From the NCBI GenBank assembly GCA_023630585.1, contig CM042565.1, forward strand, positions 10,730,013 to 10,794,012: a stretch of DNA of 64,000 bases. The letters run 5' to 3'. Under the pieces are notes generated by a model. The model did not search any database and was not told the origin of the DNA. It worked only from the letters and a program-made list of their open reading frames with translations. The stretch is from Cranoglanis bouderius (taxonomy: Eukaryota; Chordata; Actinopteri; Siluriformes; Cranoglanididae). Below are positions 1 through 12,999 of this stretch, in pieces. The position numbers and the translations under genes were made by a program. Position 1 is the first letter of the stretch; the number at the start of each line of letters is the position of its first letter.

Positions 1-80
1 TGATTAATGTTTTGGATCATTGTCCTGCTGGAAGATCCAACCACGGCCCATTTTAAGCTTTCTGGCAGACAGAGACAGTC
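1..80 (-). mobile_element. Possible Tc1/mariner remnant cut by the window edge
   Basis: The first bases resemble the antisense of a region found in fish Tc1-type elements (text such as ttttggatcattgtcctgc). A similar phrase occurs in the antisense Tc1 copy near 56.4 kb. No terminal repeat is visible because the window starts inside it. The assignment rests on resemblance only. Confidence 0.3.
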
Positions 81-138
81 AAAAAAAAAAAAAAAATCAG
101 CAGGCATGAAATTTTCTCATACATGACAATTCTCAATC

Positions 139-155
139 ACCTCTCTCTCTCTCTC

Positions 156-194
<39 letters not shown>

Positions 195-201
195 CTCTCT
201 T
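139..201. repeat. (CT)n microsatellite
   Basis: Two CT runs are separated by a short catcat interruption. This is a simple dinucleotide repeat. Confidence 0.9.
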
Positions 202-1659
202 TCTGAAGTAAAGGCAAGCTGAGTGAATACAGATGAGCTCTGGATCAATGTTTCTTCTTTCTTTCTTCTTACAAATTCATCTGTGTGTTATATTGAAACT
301 ATTCAACATATTTACAAACACATAAACAAGATGGCTCTTTTTTTATCTCAGTCAAACATTCATACATTATCATACACTATTGTTTTAGTATTATTGGTTT
401 TCAAATTTCTCAAAACAGATGGATGGAAATCCCACCAGAGAGAAGTGCCTTTACCTCAGGCTAGACTCCCTGATCCCGGAGGCAAACAGGAAATTATCAC
501 CTATAAAAGGTCAAGCGGACATTTTCCCATGTGCCTCTATGGAGCTGTGCGAGTTCACTGGACAAAACCTGACCCTCTTTTTGTCCAGTATGCCACCGGC
601 TGCCTCAAGGGCTGTGTCTGGCATTTTCTATCCCCATGGCCATCTCCTGTTTTCTGTCTTTCCTCCAGAGTGTGTGATTAACCGTTCACGCGTTTCTGAC
701 TGCAGGCTTTCGTGCTCACTGGGTGTGCTCATCCAACCCTGCAGAACAATCAGCATCCAAACACACACTTGGTCTTTAGTATTGCACTAGCAGCCGCTAT
801 AGTTACTGCTGATGCTGATGAACAATCTGAGCTAACTCAAGTGAAGCTAGTGAGGAGGAAAAGCTGCCAGCTTGTCTTGTGTGTGTGAGTGTGGGTGTGT
901 GTCTAAAACTGTTCTCCACCATCCGAGAAAATTGGATACAGCTGCAGTACGGGTGGAGACAAATTGAACAGCTGTAGTGCGAAAGCCTTGCAGGAGTGTC
1001 ACACATTTTGTCTACACATATTGTGATGTTCAATACGGTCATTGAAGACTATAGGAGAAAGTCCTGGTACAATAGCTTTTATTCAGCAAAATATCACAAT
1101 TGATATGAATTTCACGCTGACATGAATTTTGACATGGGAATTTACATCTTCAACAAGTAGCGCAACTGCCTGCAAGCCAGCCCTCTATCTTTCACTAGAG
1201 ATATTTCTGATATGTTTCATCACTAAACATGACTAAGAATTGTGCACTTTCACAGAAAGAGCCCATGTAACCAAGACTTTTTTAGGAAATATTATATATG
1301 TTCCCACAGAGAGCTGAATATAATGTAGCCATTTTTTAAATAAACCTCAGACAAGAAACTGTAAAAGCTACTGCTTACATGTTTAAGAGTTACTTTTTCA
1401 TACAAGCCTCTGAGACTGGATTCTATAGTATATGCTTGAAGATAAATAAAAGCCTCTGACACTGTTAAATCACAATTTCAGTGAAAAGCTTCGAGATAAA
1501 GCTGGACATGTGCGTGTATTAGTAATCAAACACTAACTAAAGTTTATTGTTTAGAATAAGTAACACAGCCAGCCATGTTTCTTGACACTAGTGAGGCTAT
1601 AAAGTTTCGTTTTTTTGTAATACAGGAACTGCATCCTCCTCTGAGAACCTCATTGTTTT
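202..1659. other. Unassigned stretch with two overlapping open frames
   Basis: No recognised gene. Two plus-strand frames stay open together at about 223-681 and 419-790, in a somewhat GC-richer patch (420-770). On the minus strand a donor-like GAG|GTAAAG falls at 455/454, but all three minus frames upstream of it hit stops. Neither plus-strand protein resembles a family I know. The patch could be an untranslated exon or a conserved noncoding element. The rest is AT-rich. Confidence 0.3.
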
Positions 1660-2003
1660 ACAGTGTTCCATCTATCCATCCATTTTCTGTACCGTTTATC
1701 CTACACAGGGTTGTGAGGGAGCCTGGAGCCTATCCCAGGGAACTTGTGGCACAAGGTGGGGAACACCCTGGATAGTGTGGCAACCCATTGCAAAGCACAA
1801 CTGCACACACACCCACTCACAATTTGGAAATGCCAATCAGTGTACGATGCATGTCTATGGATTTGGGGAGGAAACTGGAGTATAGAGAGGAATCCCCTGA
1901 AGCATGCAGAGAACATATAAACTCTGTGCACACATGGTGGAGGCAGGAATCCAACCCCAGAGGTGAGAGGTAAACATGCTAACCACTAAGCCATAGTGGT
2001 TGT
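1660..2003 (-). mobile_element. tRNA-derived SINE, minus orientation, family A copy 1
   Basis: Read on the minus strand, the element begins with a tRNA-like head (a box A-like 'ccactatggcttagtggtta' and a box B-like GGTTGGATTCC). It passes through a conserved body and ends in a GGATGGATGG-type tail next to 'tccatccatccattttctgtacc'. A second, better preserved copy of the same layout and orientation lies at 28,360-28,710. A retroposed tRNA SINE is the best reading. The exact family name cannot be fixed from sequence alone. Confidence 0.75.
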
Positions 2004-2888
2004 ATATGCGGATATAAGAGCCAGAATGCAACCTGAAAGATCCTGAAGCTTGTGAACAGAAAAGTATAAAAGCTTATCATCCACTGGGCAGAGCATCTGA
2101 GACTGTGACTATTCAATATGCAGGGCAAAAGATTCAACATTTAGGAAGTGCTAATTTTAGCAGCAGGTAAACATGACATTTTGCATAGTCGAATACGTGA
2201 ATTGTTCTAAAATATGAATAACCTTTTTTTTTTTTTAAAGCTGGCATGGTACATGATCAGTCAGAAGGCTAGATTAGATGGTATAACCATCTTTTCTTTT
2301 ATGTGTTTTTCCCATTAAACAAACCTTGTGTATACACAGGGCTTGATTTAGTACACCTAAATTTAGGACATTGAACTGTTGAACTGCATTCACCATTGAT
2401 TCCTTATTCTCAGTTTAATATCACTATAATCACACAGTATAATATCTAACTATAATTATGGCTAAATTTCTAACTGTGTCAAAACGCCAATTTTCAGGCC
2501 ATGCCTATTTTACAGAAAAACTTAAAATTGCAAGTATGACTGCAGTTCAGTAACGGTGTCCTGCTTGATCCATGTTATACAACCTTCCTTTTAGTACTCC
2601 AGTGAATGTAACAGAGGCTAACCTCACCTGTAGGCTAGTTTTGCTCACTAGCTCACCTTGAGTATTTATGTTCCTTCGTGTACCTGTGGTACACTTTCAG
2701 AACAGAGGAGCAAAGAAAGAGAACAAGACAGATGTCCTTCACTTAGAAATGACTCGCTTTTAGTGCTGTGAGTCAGTGAGTGCTGAGCCAGCAGGGCGAC
2801 ACAGCATGTGATACGTCTCCTTTATGTAATGTAGAGGACAAAATACAACTAAGAGCTTGAGAGAACAATAAGCAATAAATATGAATGA

Positions 2889-2891
<3 letters not shown>
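2004..2891. other. AT-rich stretch with no recognised feature
   Basis: No gene, terminal repeat or RNA signature was recognised. There is a short T run near 2,226-2,237. Confidence 0.5.
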
Positions 2892-2942
<51 letters not shown>

Positions 2943-3143
2943 TTTGAGAAATAGGAATTCATTTACAGAATTTTTAGGCCTTAAGGAAACAAGTGCTTTT
3001 GCTACATAATAACAATTACTTGGGATTTTTTTATTATAAACATTTTTATTATTTTAAAAAGAGCAGATCGGCCATTTTTGCTGTCAGCAGCATGGCAGTG
3101 CAGTCTATTGGGGGCAATATAATAACTGATGTAGTGCATGTCT

Positions 3144-3218
<75 letters not shown>

Positions 3219-3927
3219 TGACGGATGATAGTGAAAGAGAGGGGATTTGAAGTTTGTGCATGCTGAGACAGGATGAGGGGGTGAATATACAATTACTATG
3301 ATTCAAGAAATGATATGAACAGAAGAGTATGTCTGGTTCACACACATATACACACATGGATGAATGGATGGATGGATGAATGGAGGGATGAAAGGATGGA
3401 TAAATTAATGGATGTAGGTGTGGAAGAATGGATAGATAAATGGATGAATTGATGGATGGTTGGATTTATGCTTGAATAGATAAAGGATTAGAGGATGGAT
3501 GGATGGATGGATGGATGGATGGATGGATGGATGGATGGATGGATGGATGGATGGATGGATGGATGGATGGATGGATGGATGAGTATATGTATGAATTGAT
3601 GGTTGGTTGAATTTATGGTTGGATGAATAAAGGATCTGAGGATGGATGGATGGATGTATAAATACATGGATTAATTATTCGATGGATGAATTTATGGTTG
3701 GATAAATAGAGGATTAGACGATGGGTGGATCGGTGGGTGGATCGGTGGATGGATAAATGGACGAATTGGATGAATTTATGGTTGGATGTATATATGATTA
3801 GTGGATGGATGAAGGGATTATATGATGGATGAATAAAGGATTAGTGGATATATGAATGGATGGATCAATGGAGAGAATATGTAAGAATTACGATCTTGTG
3901 GGGAGGAAAGTGTGTGTGTGTGTGTGT

Positions 3928-3979
<52 letters not shown>

Positions 3980-4066
3980 ATATGAGGTAGCAAAGAGTGG
4001 ATATGAATTCCTTAGACAATAGAACAGAAAGGTTAGTTCACCATTAACCACTAGCAATCAGTTAAA

Positions 4067-4145
<79 letters not shown>

Positions 4146-4206
4146 CTATAGTGGCTATTGTTGACTATTCTTCAGCACAGCAGACATCTGGTCTGGTAAC
4201 GAAATA

Positions 4207-4254
<48 letters not shown>

Positions 4255-4361
4255 CTGGAAACCTAAGACAGGACAGATCTGCTGATCCTTCTTTGTGTGT
4301 GCTGAGGTGTAGGCACACTTTTCTATTATTCAGTGTATTCGAACTCAGCCCCCCCCGCGCG

Positions 4362-4456
<95 letters not shown>

Positions 4457-4559
4457 CTCAGTACTGTTTGGCTACCACAGTTTGCATCATCAAAAGATGA
4501 CTCCCTGTCTAACAGATGGGTCTTATCAATATTTCCATCTATCAGCATCTCTTGTCTCG

Positions 4560-4614
<55 letters not shown>

Positions 4615-4615
4615 C
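2892..4615. repeat. Dense microsatellite cluster: GT, GGAT, AC and CT tracts
   Basis: Successive tracts are (GT)n 2,892-2,941, (GT)n 3,146-3,217, a degenerate GGAT field 3,355-3,870, (GT)n 3,911-3,978, (GT)n 4,067-4,142, (AC)n 4,209-4,251, (AC)n 4,361-4,456 and (CT)n 4,561-4,612. The open frames that run through them (CVCV, HTHT, SLSL proteins) are artefacts of dinucleotide repetition. Confidence 0.95.
3355..3870. repeat. GGAT tetranucleotide satellite field
   Basis: The core at about 3,494-3,580 is a pure ggat run. It is flanked by degenerate versions mixed with aatg, gtta and tttatgg words, so the field looks like an aged higher-order array. GGAT repeats also form the tail of SINE family A in this window, so the array may have grown from such a tail. 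Confidence 0.85.
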
Positions 4616-5164
4616 TGTCTCTCTCTGTTTCCTGTGCCCTCTTTCTTTCAAATGGTGAAATCAAAGTCCCTCTGAAGTCAGTCCAGAAGGACAGAGAGAG
4701 AAAGATAGGACAAAAAACAATGCTGAAATGCAGACCTGAAATCAAAAACCTGTATTACATCCAATATACAGTATACATTATACAGTATAAATGATCTTAG
4801 AACACAACTTCCTGTGTTTCTAATTCCTCACTGCCAGTTATTTTACAGAAAAGATGACTGGTGAATTGAAAGTCACAATTTTGTGTGTTATGACATAATG
4901 TATTGAGAGGGGTTTCGGTTGTTGATTTTGGTTTGGACAGATGGATGCAGTTCCACCTTTTACATTTATATACATTTATATACATATACATTTATATACA
5001 TTTATAATGTGGCTAAAATGTCTCTCAGACCTTTCAAAGTTTGAGTAATTGGATTGAAATCTGCTTGAATATGTGCCTCGACATTTTACACCTGCCTTTT
5101 TATGAATCAAAATCCATATTGTAAGCCCATTGTAAATGAGAAGAGTGAGCAATGACTGATAAAC
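4616..5164. other. Unassigned AT-rich stretch
   Basis: No gene is recognised. It contains a short array of 'tacatttata' words at 4,960-5,004. Confidence 0.5.
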
Positions 5165-6340
5165 AGTGCACGTCTATATACACTCACTGAGCACTTTATT
5201 GGGAACACTGTACTAATACTGGGTAGAGCCTCCCTTTGCTCTCAAAACAGCCTCAGTTCTTTGTGGCATGGATTCCACAAGATGCTGGAAACATTGCTTT
5301 GAGATTCTGGTCCATGTTGACATGCGACTCTCTCGTTCTACCACATCCCAAAGTTCTAGTTCTATTAGATTCAGATCCGGTGACTGGGAAGGCCACTGGA
5401 GAACACTGAACTCATTGACATGTTCATGAAACCAGTTTGAGATGACTTTTGCTTTGTGACATAGTGCATTATCATGCTGGATGTAGCCATTAGAAGATGG
5501 GTAAATTGTGGCCATGAAAGGATGCACATAGTCTGTAACAATGCTCAAATAGGCTGTGGGATTCAAGCGATGATTGATTGGTATTAACGGGTCCAAAATG
5601 TGCCAAGAAAACATTCACCATCCCGTTACACCACCTCCACCAGCCTGGACTGTTGAGGTTGGTTGGTAGGTTGGGTCCATGGATTCATGCTGTTGGCATC
5701 AAATTCTGACCTACCATCTGTGTGCCTCAGCGGAAATCGAGATTCATCAAACCATGTTTTTTCAGTCTTCAACTGTCCAGTTTTGGTGAGCCTGTGCCCA
5801 TTGCAGCCTCAGCTTTCTGTTATTGGCTGACAGAAGTTGAACCCGACATGGTCTTCTGCTGTTGTAGCCCATCTGCCTCAAGTTTTGATGTGTTGTGCAT
5901 TCTGAGATGCTTATCTGCTCACGACAATTGTACAGAGTGGTTATCTGAGTTACTGTAGCCTTTCGGTCAGCCTGAACCAGTCTGGACATTCTCCGGTGAC
6001 CTCTCTCGTCAATAAGGCGTTTCTGTCCGCAGAACTGCCGCTCACTGGATGTTTTTCTTTACTGCACCATTCTGAGTAAATTCTAGAGACTTATGTGCAT
6101 GAAAATCCCAGGAGATCAGCAATTATAGAAATACTCAAGCCAGCCAGTCTGGCACCAACAACTATGACACGTTCAAAATGACTGAGATCACTACTATTTT
6201 TTCCCCATTCTGATGGTTGATATGAACATTACCAACGCTGCATTGCACTGCTGCCACAAGATTGGCTGATTAGATAATTACTGTACATGAGTGAGTAGGT
6301 GTACAGGTGTTCCTAATAAAGTGCTTGGTGAGTGTATATA
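5165..6340 (-). mobile_element. Tc1/mariner element, near full length, degenerate transposase (family T1)
   Basis: Ends are inverted: 'cactcactgagcactttatt' on the left and its complement form 'aataaagtgcttggtgagtg' on the right, about 1.17 kb apart. Minus-strand coding fragments match a Tc1 transposase. The N-terminal half reads MSRLVQADRKATVTQI. The C-terminal half carries YIQHDNALCHKAK (second catalytic Asp) and SPDLNLIELELW (the usual SPDLNPIENLW block with the catalytic Glu). The reading frame is broken between the halves, so it should be inactive. Fragments of the same family occur at 10,800-11,255, 20,366-20,830 and 52,440-53,425. Confidence 0.9.
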
Positions 6341-7660
6341 AAACCAGTGGTGAGACACTTCAACATCAATGAACATCGCATTAATGACATCTCTGTTTGC
6401 AGGCTCAGTTGTTGTTTTGGGAGCAGTGAAGTGAGGAAACGAATGGAGAAAGAGCTAGTCTACATTCTCATATCTTTGGAACCCCATGGAATGATTGTCA
6501 TGTTTTGACAACAGCAATTTCATCATCAACCATTTCGAACATCCACTGACGCCTTTGTACTTTTATTGTGCTGTTATACTTAAGGACTCACGCATATCTC
6601 AAATCATTGCCATGCGTTGTGTGTTCTCTGTTCTTCCTGCTGGTGCAAGAGCACACAGTCATTTGAGTGTGCACATGGAGCTCATGGTTATATGGTGTTA
6701 CAACCCTTCAAACTGCTAATAATGTATCTTGCTTGTTTTACTATTAATTTCAATACTTCAATAAATTCATGTTACTTTATCAATCATTCATCTGCTTCTG
6801 GATACATGTACTGTATGCACGCATCAGGACATCTATGCATCAACATCTCCCAAGGCGGATTAGAATCAAGGGACTATTACAGGAACAATACTTCACCTTG
6901 TTTTGCCACTACAATGTCTGAATGAGCTTCAAACATCTTCCCTTCAGATTTATCATTTAATTCTCCAGGCACTTCCCTCTGTCCCTTCAACAAAACCCCT
7001 TTCATCTGCTCTTGTTATCCTCCTGCTAGTCACACCAGTCCAGCAAAATGTCCTTCAACCAAACACCAAACCCACCCTCACACAAGAGCGCTATTGTACT
7101 GAATATCAACACAGTTATTTAATGCTGTTATTGTACTGCACCTTACAAAATACTGTCCTTTTAGATGTTTCATTAGTATTTATTTTAGATAGTCTTTCAA
7201 AATCATAACAATTTGCATGACACTATTTATATCAAAAGTAACTAAGTTAAGTAACCTGAAAGTAGTTACGTTTATTATCTATTCTTACGACTTCATTCGT
7301 TTGAAATTGACTGAAATCCAACCACATCACCATGTTCTAATTAGCTCCAAATTCTCCTGAGGTTTTATTTAACATAATGCTTATAAATAACTGGACACTT
7401 TGTACATATCTCACGCAAGGTATTGTGGGATTATTGAATACACAACTGCTAAGATACAAAATGTCCTAAAGTTAACTCTGATAGGCCACACAGGAGAAAA
7501 TGAAGTTATATTACTAACACCCAACTGTTTGGGTGAGACTCACTTATGACACACACACGCGCGCACGTGGAAAGAAACCGGAAGTGTTAACACAAAAACT
7601 AACACTTTCGAAATGTACTATGTAAATGTACTATGTGAAACCTCGCACTCTGTACAAGAA

Positions 7661-7662
<2 letters not shown>
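6341..7662. other. Unassigned spacer
   Basis: No exon, repeat ends or RNA signature was recognised. Short open frames at 6,495-7,208 overlap one another in different frames and have no recognisable domain. Confidence 0.5.

Positions 7663-7723
<61 letters not shown>
7663..7723. repeat. (GT)n microsatellite
   Basis: About 60 bp of uninterrupted gt. Confidence 0.95.
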
Positions 7724-7725
<2 letters not shown>

Positions 7726-8625
7726 CACAGATACAGACCGGAGATGATTCACGGTGCCATTACACAATCAAACACTGACCCACAGGACAGTGGGAGCAGA
7801 AAGAAACATACACACTCACATTATATACACATTCATATTCATACACACTCATGTTTATACACAATGGCAGTTATATGCACTTTGTTTTGTCGTCACATTA
7901 AGACACAGGAGTCTTATATAACTTTATTACTACACAAACGTGATGCACAACCTGTCCACAAATACAATATTATATAATATACTGTATATACTAAAGACTT
8001 TATGGTAGATCTATAACATGCTCCAAAAAACTACCTTCTTTTAAATTTTTTTTTTTTTTTTGAAAAGCCAAATGATTTTCAATCACTGTAAGCGCCCAGT
8101 TCTCATATTTCCTTTTTTTTCTATTTTTTAATTTTTTTTATTTTATTAAAGCATAAATGGTAAAGAGGGACTTGTAATTCTAGTTTATTACTTATTTGTT
8201 ATTCTTTATTTAAGTTTTGGCATTTTCTGTAGAGACTTCACAACTGCTCGATATATTAAATCTTTTTCGCTACATTTTATCTTTACATTGGCATTTTCAA
8301 ATCCGATAAACAACCATCCCTGTTTAATCCCATTTAACTTTACCTGGAATTAGATTATTGTTATTATTGTTGGCCACAAATACATGTAGAATATGGGGAA
8401 AATAAGAGGATTGGAAAGATAATTCTCTACTAGGGGGTTACACTGGGAACTGGGATACTTTGAGATACATTGGGCTCTATCATAATTAGTGTGATTGAAG
8501 ATCTTGGATATGTGCATAAATATTATTTTATTGCTCCTTATATGAAACTAGTGGATGTATAACAGTAGGTGTGTATGCTAAAATATGTAAATGCAGGAAA
8601 AAAATTAAGTTATAGCAGGAGAACA
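7724..8625. other. Unassigned AT-rich stretch
   Basis: Contains homopolymer T runs near 8,045-8,060 and 8,113-8,140. No gene is seen. Confidence 0.5.
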
Positions 8626-9190
8626 AAAAAGGTAATTGTGACTTTATATCTCAGAATTGTAACTTTATATTTCAGAATTCTGAATTTATTTCCTGCAACC
8701 GAGTATAAATCTCACAATTCTGACTTTTTTTTCTTGCAATTGTGAGTTTACATCTCACAATTCTCACATTTTTCCTTGCAATTTAGACATCCACTTGACA
8801 TTTATTGAGTTACAAAGAATGCACTGACTAAGCATCAGTCATTCTCTATAAATAGTCTATATACAGTAAGAACAACTAGTCAAGACAAGGAAAATCAGAT
8901 GCTAGCATGCACTCGTTACCTGAAGTTAGTCGCATTTCAGGTACTGCGTCAAGTGGATGTCTAAACTGTGAGGGAAAACAATCAGAATTGTGCGATATGA
9001 ACTCGTAATTGCAAGAAAAAAGTCAAAATTGTGAGAAAAATTTCAGAACTGCGAGATTTAAACAAAGAATTGTGATATGTAAAGTTGCAATTGCGGGAAA
9101 TAAAGTCAGAATTGTGATATGTAAAGTCGCAATTGTGAGAAATAAGGTCGCAATTCTGAGATATAAAATTGCAATTACCATTTTTTTGGA
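8626..9190. mobile_element. Fold-back element with internally repeated arms
   Basis: Both arms consist of a degenerate unit of roughly 25 bases (words such as cagaattgtgatatgtaaag), in opposite orientation left and right. Inside them is a clean inner inverted repeat: 'acatccacttgac' (8,787-8,799) against 'gtcaagtggatgt' (8,948-8,960). About 150 bp of unrelated sequence forms the centre. No coding capacity. This is the structure of a non-autonomous fold-back transposon. Confidence 0.75.
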
Positions 9191-9488
9191 AATGGGCTTC
9201 CATAGATTTTGCCTTATGTTTTGGATTGTTATCTTGGCGCGGTGTACATCTTGTTTGTAAAATCAAAACATATTTTATTACCATATTTTAAAGTAGCCGT
9301 CATTTGGTGAAAAATGGTGTCCAAGACAATTATGCACATTTGATTAAAAATAAACCACTACAATAAGCATATATTATGTGTATGGATTTAATTGCTTTAT
9401 TAATTTGAGTCATACAATATGTTTCTTCAGAACATCCTGAACCCGGTGCATCATTCTTTAATGTGACTAATAAAATGTAGGTATGCCA

Positions 9489-9633
<145 letters not shown>

Positions 9634-9769
9634 AGATAAGGAAAGCAATGCTTAGGCTGTATGTTGCACACATCAAAGACAAACAGCAATCCAAATCCCC
9701 CCTCTCTCATCGGCCTGCATTAAAACATTAGATACTGTATTAATGAAGGGTATTAACACTGGAGTGTGT

Positions 9770-9775
9770 TGTTTT

Positions 9776-9814
<39 letters not shown>

Positions 9815-9888
9815 GCATGTGTGTGTGTGAGCTGCATGTTAAATATGGATGCACACTGATAACAGTTCTGACGGGGATGCAGCTCATT

Positions 9889-9933
<45 letters not shown>

Positions 9934-9941
9934 TGTGTGTG
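9770..9941. repeat. Compound (GT)n-(AT)n-(GT)n microsatellites
   Basis: gt 9,775-9,790, at 9,791-9,814, and a second gt tract at 9,890-9,941. Confidence 0.9.
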
Positions 9942-10543
9942 ATATTCAGAGATGCTCAGTGCAGCAGAAAGCACTGGTACACTCTGACAGCTCTTACTGT
10001 AGCGCCCACTCCTGCACTGCATACCTACAGTACAGATCAACCCGAATCCGATCACTGAGGAGTCACCTCACATTCTCTCTCACTCCTCACTCTCTCTCCA
10101 TTCATTTTCCTTCTGTCAATCACACATTTGCAGCAACAATGCCATTTCACATTGCTTTTAATTGCCAGTGTATCAAATGCAAGAATCAATGTCTGCTACA
10201 GCATTCCCGTGTATTTGATCACTGACTGATTTGACAGCATTCAAATCAGAACGCAGCATTTTTATGCAGCATTTGCAGCATTTTTCCGGGCAGTTGCCAG
10301 CTGTCATTCTGGGTGTAGGCAATCCCATAATTCTGTGCACCAGATTTCTGTAGGCAGAATATCCTTTGGAATATGCTTTGGAATATGCTGCTGTGGATTG
10401 ATTTTTTTGTTTGTCCTCAGATTGTGGGTTGGATAATATATAACAAACATACCAAACAGAAGGGTGACTACGCAAATATTACAACATAATTAACAAATCA
10501 GTCAATCATGAAACAGCAGAAGCATACCAGTAAAGGTGTCAAG
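9942..10543. other. Unassigned stretch
   Basis: No recognised gene or repeat. Confidence 0.45.
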
Positions 10544-10773
10544 CTGCAGTGGTGGCTCAATGGTTAAGGCTCTGGGTTACTGCTCAGAAGGTTGGGGGTT
10601 CAAGTCCCGGCCCTGCCAAGCTGCCACTGTTGGGCCCTTAAGCAAGGCCCTTAATCCTCTCTGCTCCAGGGCCACTGTATCATGGCTGACCCTGCACTCT
10701 GACCCCAGCTTCCTAACAAGCTGGGATATGCAAAAAAGGAATTTCACTGTGCTGTAATGTGACAAAAAAAGTT
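10544..10773 (+). mobile_element. tRNA-derived SINE, plus orientation, family B
   Basis: The head reads like a tRNA promoter: box A-like 'gtggctcaatggttaagg' and box B-like GGTTCAAGTCC at about 10,598. A body with 'ccactgttgggcccttaagc' and an A-rich tail follow. The related copy at 17,694-17,875 shares the word 'ctgccaagct' and the 'cactgttgg.cccttgagcaaggccct' body. It is a SINE, not a functional tRNA gene, because no complete cloverleaf follows. Confidence 0.75.
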
Positions 10774-10799
10774 TTCTTCGTTTAATATTCACATGAAAT

Positions 10800-11262
10800 A
10801 TCCAAAAAGGGGAACAAACGTGATCTCAGTGACTTTGACCGTGGAATGGTTCTTGGTCCAAATGATCAGAGAGAGGTCAGAGGAGAATGGACAGATTGGT
10901 TTGAGCTAACAGGAAGGCTATGGTAATGCAAATAAGCACTCTTTACAACCATGGTGAGCAGAGAAGCATCTCAGAATGGACAACATGTTGACCCTTTAGG
11001 TAGATGGGTGACAACAGCAGAAGACCACATCGGATTCTACTCTGGTCAGCCAAAAACAGGAATCTGAGGCTACCGTGGGCACTGAAAATAAACCGTTAAA
11101 GATGGCAAAAATGTTGCCTGGTCTTTGTCCAATGTTCAAAGCTCTTGACGTGTATCTGCATGATTTAACGCAGTGTGCTGCAGCCACTTGATTGGCTGTT
11201 TGGACAACTGCATGAATGAGCAGGTGTACAGGTGTTTCTAATAAATTGAATTCATGATTTTT
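10800..11262 (+). mobile_element. Chimeric Tc1 family T1 fragment
   Basis: The left part reads in the plus direction like the 5' half of T1 (gatctcagtgactttgaccg ... gacaacagcagaagaccaca). The right part (11,180-11,250, 'cttgattggctg...caggtgtacaggtgtttctaataaa') is the reverse complement of the same 5' terminus. The copy therefore carries the same end in opposite orientations and no 3' half of the transposase. Confidence 0.75.
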
Positions 11263-11772
11263 GGAGCTTCAGAGTCACGATTTTACCAATTGGGTAGTTT
11301 CGGGGCTCATTATATTCATTAGCCAATATTCATTGGGCTAATTTTGTCATGTAGACCAGGAAACCCTGGTCAAGTTTCAACAAACATGACTGACCAAACT
11401 GTCATAGCTGTTTGTTTGTTGTGTAGTTCACAGTAATATTTGTGTTTGTATTTGTTAAGCTAGAAATTGCTCTGTGGTTAAAATAGTAGTTAAAAATAAC
11501 TAGCAAATGTTGTTTAGCTCTATTCAGCAACCAGTAGTTTACTTGTGTTTAACAAAAGTTTTAATAAAAAAATAGCTGCCCCATAGTTGGGGGTTCATCC
11601 TCATTTAAGCCGATAAACTAGCCAGTGACAGTAAATAAAGAACTGTTATGTACGCAGTGTGCTAAAAATGGTGATGTGTGATAATGTGGATAATTGAAGG
11701 TGTCCCAAGTGCCTATTCCTTTTGGGTTTAAGTGCTGCCCCTTTGAAGGCTGTAAACTACAAAGCAGGCTCT
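11263..11772. other. Unassigned spacer
   Basis: Nothing recognised. Confidence 0.45.
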
Positions 11773-11778
11773 GAGAGA

Positions 11779-11836
<58 letters not shown>

Positions 11837-11976
11837 CTCTCATCGAGTGTGAATTTTTCTGCTTAGTGTCAGATGAACTGTTTAAAGAAGAGACATATGC
11901 TAGAACACCAGGGCTTCCCTGTTGGTCATTCTTTATTGTCTATTTATTTGTATTGCTGCAGAGCACACACAGACAC

Positions 11977-12028
<52 letters not shown>

Positions 12029-12199
12029 AGAGAGAGACAGAGAGAGCGAGAGAGAGAGAGATGGAATATCCCCCAGTGCTGATGTGTGCCCTTCAGAGAG
12101 CTGAGGGGATCAGAGAACTAGGGCAGGGGGGGCATGAGAGAGGAGGGCTGATTTGATGAAACATAGGCTCTGAGAGCAGGACAAAAAAGGAATGGGAGC

Positions 12200-12241
<42 letters not shown>

Positions 12242-12364
12242 GGGGGAGAGAGCATAAAGGAGGAAAACGGGAAGGGTGAGCAAAAATAATAGCCACTCAG
12301 TTGTGAAAAAACAGTCTCTACTGTGTTACAGTCAGAAATAATAGGCCCCACCTACACTTCAAGT

Positions 12365-12405
<41 letters not shown>

Positions 12406-12457
12406 TAAGCCCTCAGACACAAACATTAGCTTGATGTCAGTCACTGAGAAAATGTCT

Positions 12458-12551
<94 letters not shown>
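11773..12551. repeat. Cluster of (GA)n, (CA)n and (CT)n microsatellites
   Basis: GA tracts at 11,773-11,834, 11,977-12,062 and 12,203-12,235, (CA)n at 12,365-12,402, and a compound (CT)n-(CA)n at 12,463-12,551. The 'RERERE' and 'SLSLSL' frames here are repeat artefacts. Confidence 0.95.
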
Positions 12552-12552
<1 letters not shown>

Positions 12553-12999
12553 AATGTTCTGTTGTGGGGTAGCACCCAGAGGGACTTAAGAAGGGGTAAA
12601 AACATTTTGTGTGTGTGCGGTGTGCAAATAGTGTAAGTTACACAGCACAGTGTAGGTACTAAGGTACTACACAACCATCCAACACAATCAGCAACAGGAT
12701 AAACTGACGTCATCTAAATTTCATACTTTAGACAATAAAAGTAAAGCAGTTCTAAGCCAACAAAAATTCTTCAAACGCTTTAAATGAACAAACATGGAGA
12801 CTCAGCAGAAACCGCACACAATGGATCATGTTTACATTGGCTAGTGATCACCAACCCAGCGATTGCTTCAGGCTCCTGGGCAAACAGGACCTCCAGGCAA
12901 TTACCCCTCAAGCTGTGAACTTCACTGGCATGGACTTTGAAGACAGAGGACACCTCACCAACATTAACCTATAGAATCTATACAAATAATACCCTATGA
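12552..12999. other. Unassigned stretch
   Basis: No gene or repeat ends are seen. Confidence 0.4.

Noticed and set aside
223..681. 152-codon protein
   Set aside because: No recognisable domain. The first third is AT-rich intron-like sequence and another frame is open over the same part.
3355..3870. CRISPR-like or regulatory array
   Set aside because: The units are 4-bp GGAT repeats without unique spacers; this is a simple satellite.
10544..10773. Functional tRNA gene
   Set aside because: Box A and box B-like words are present, but the sequence continues as a SINE body and related copies occur elsewhere.
11722..12156. 144-codon frame rich in Arg-Glu
   Set aside because: It joins two (GA)n microsatellites with unrelated sequence. 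No splice context or domain.
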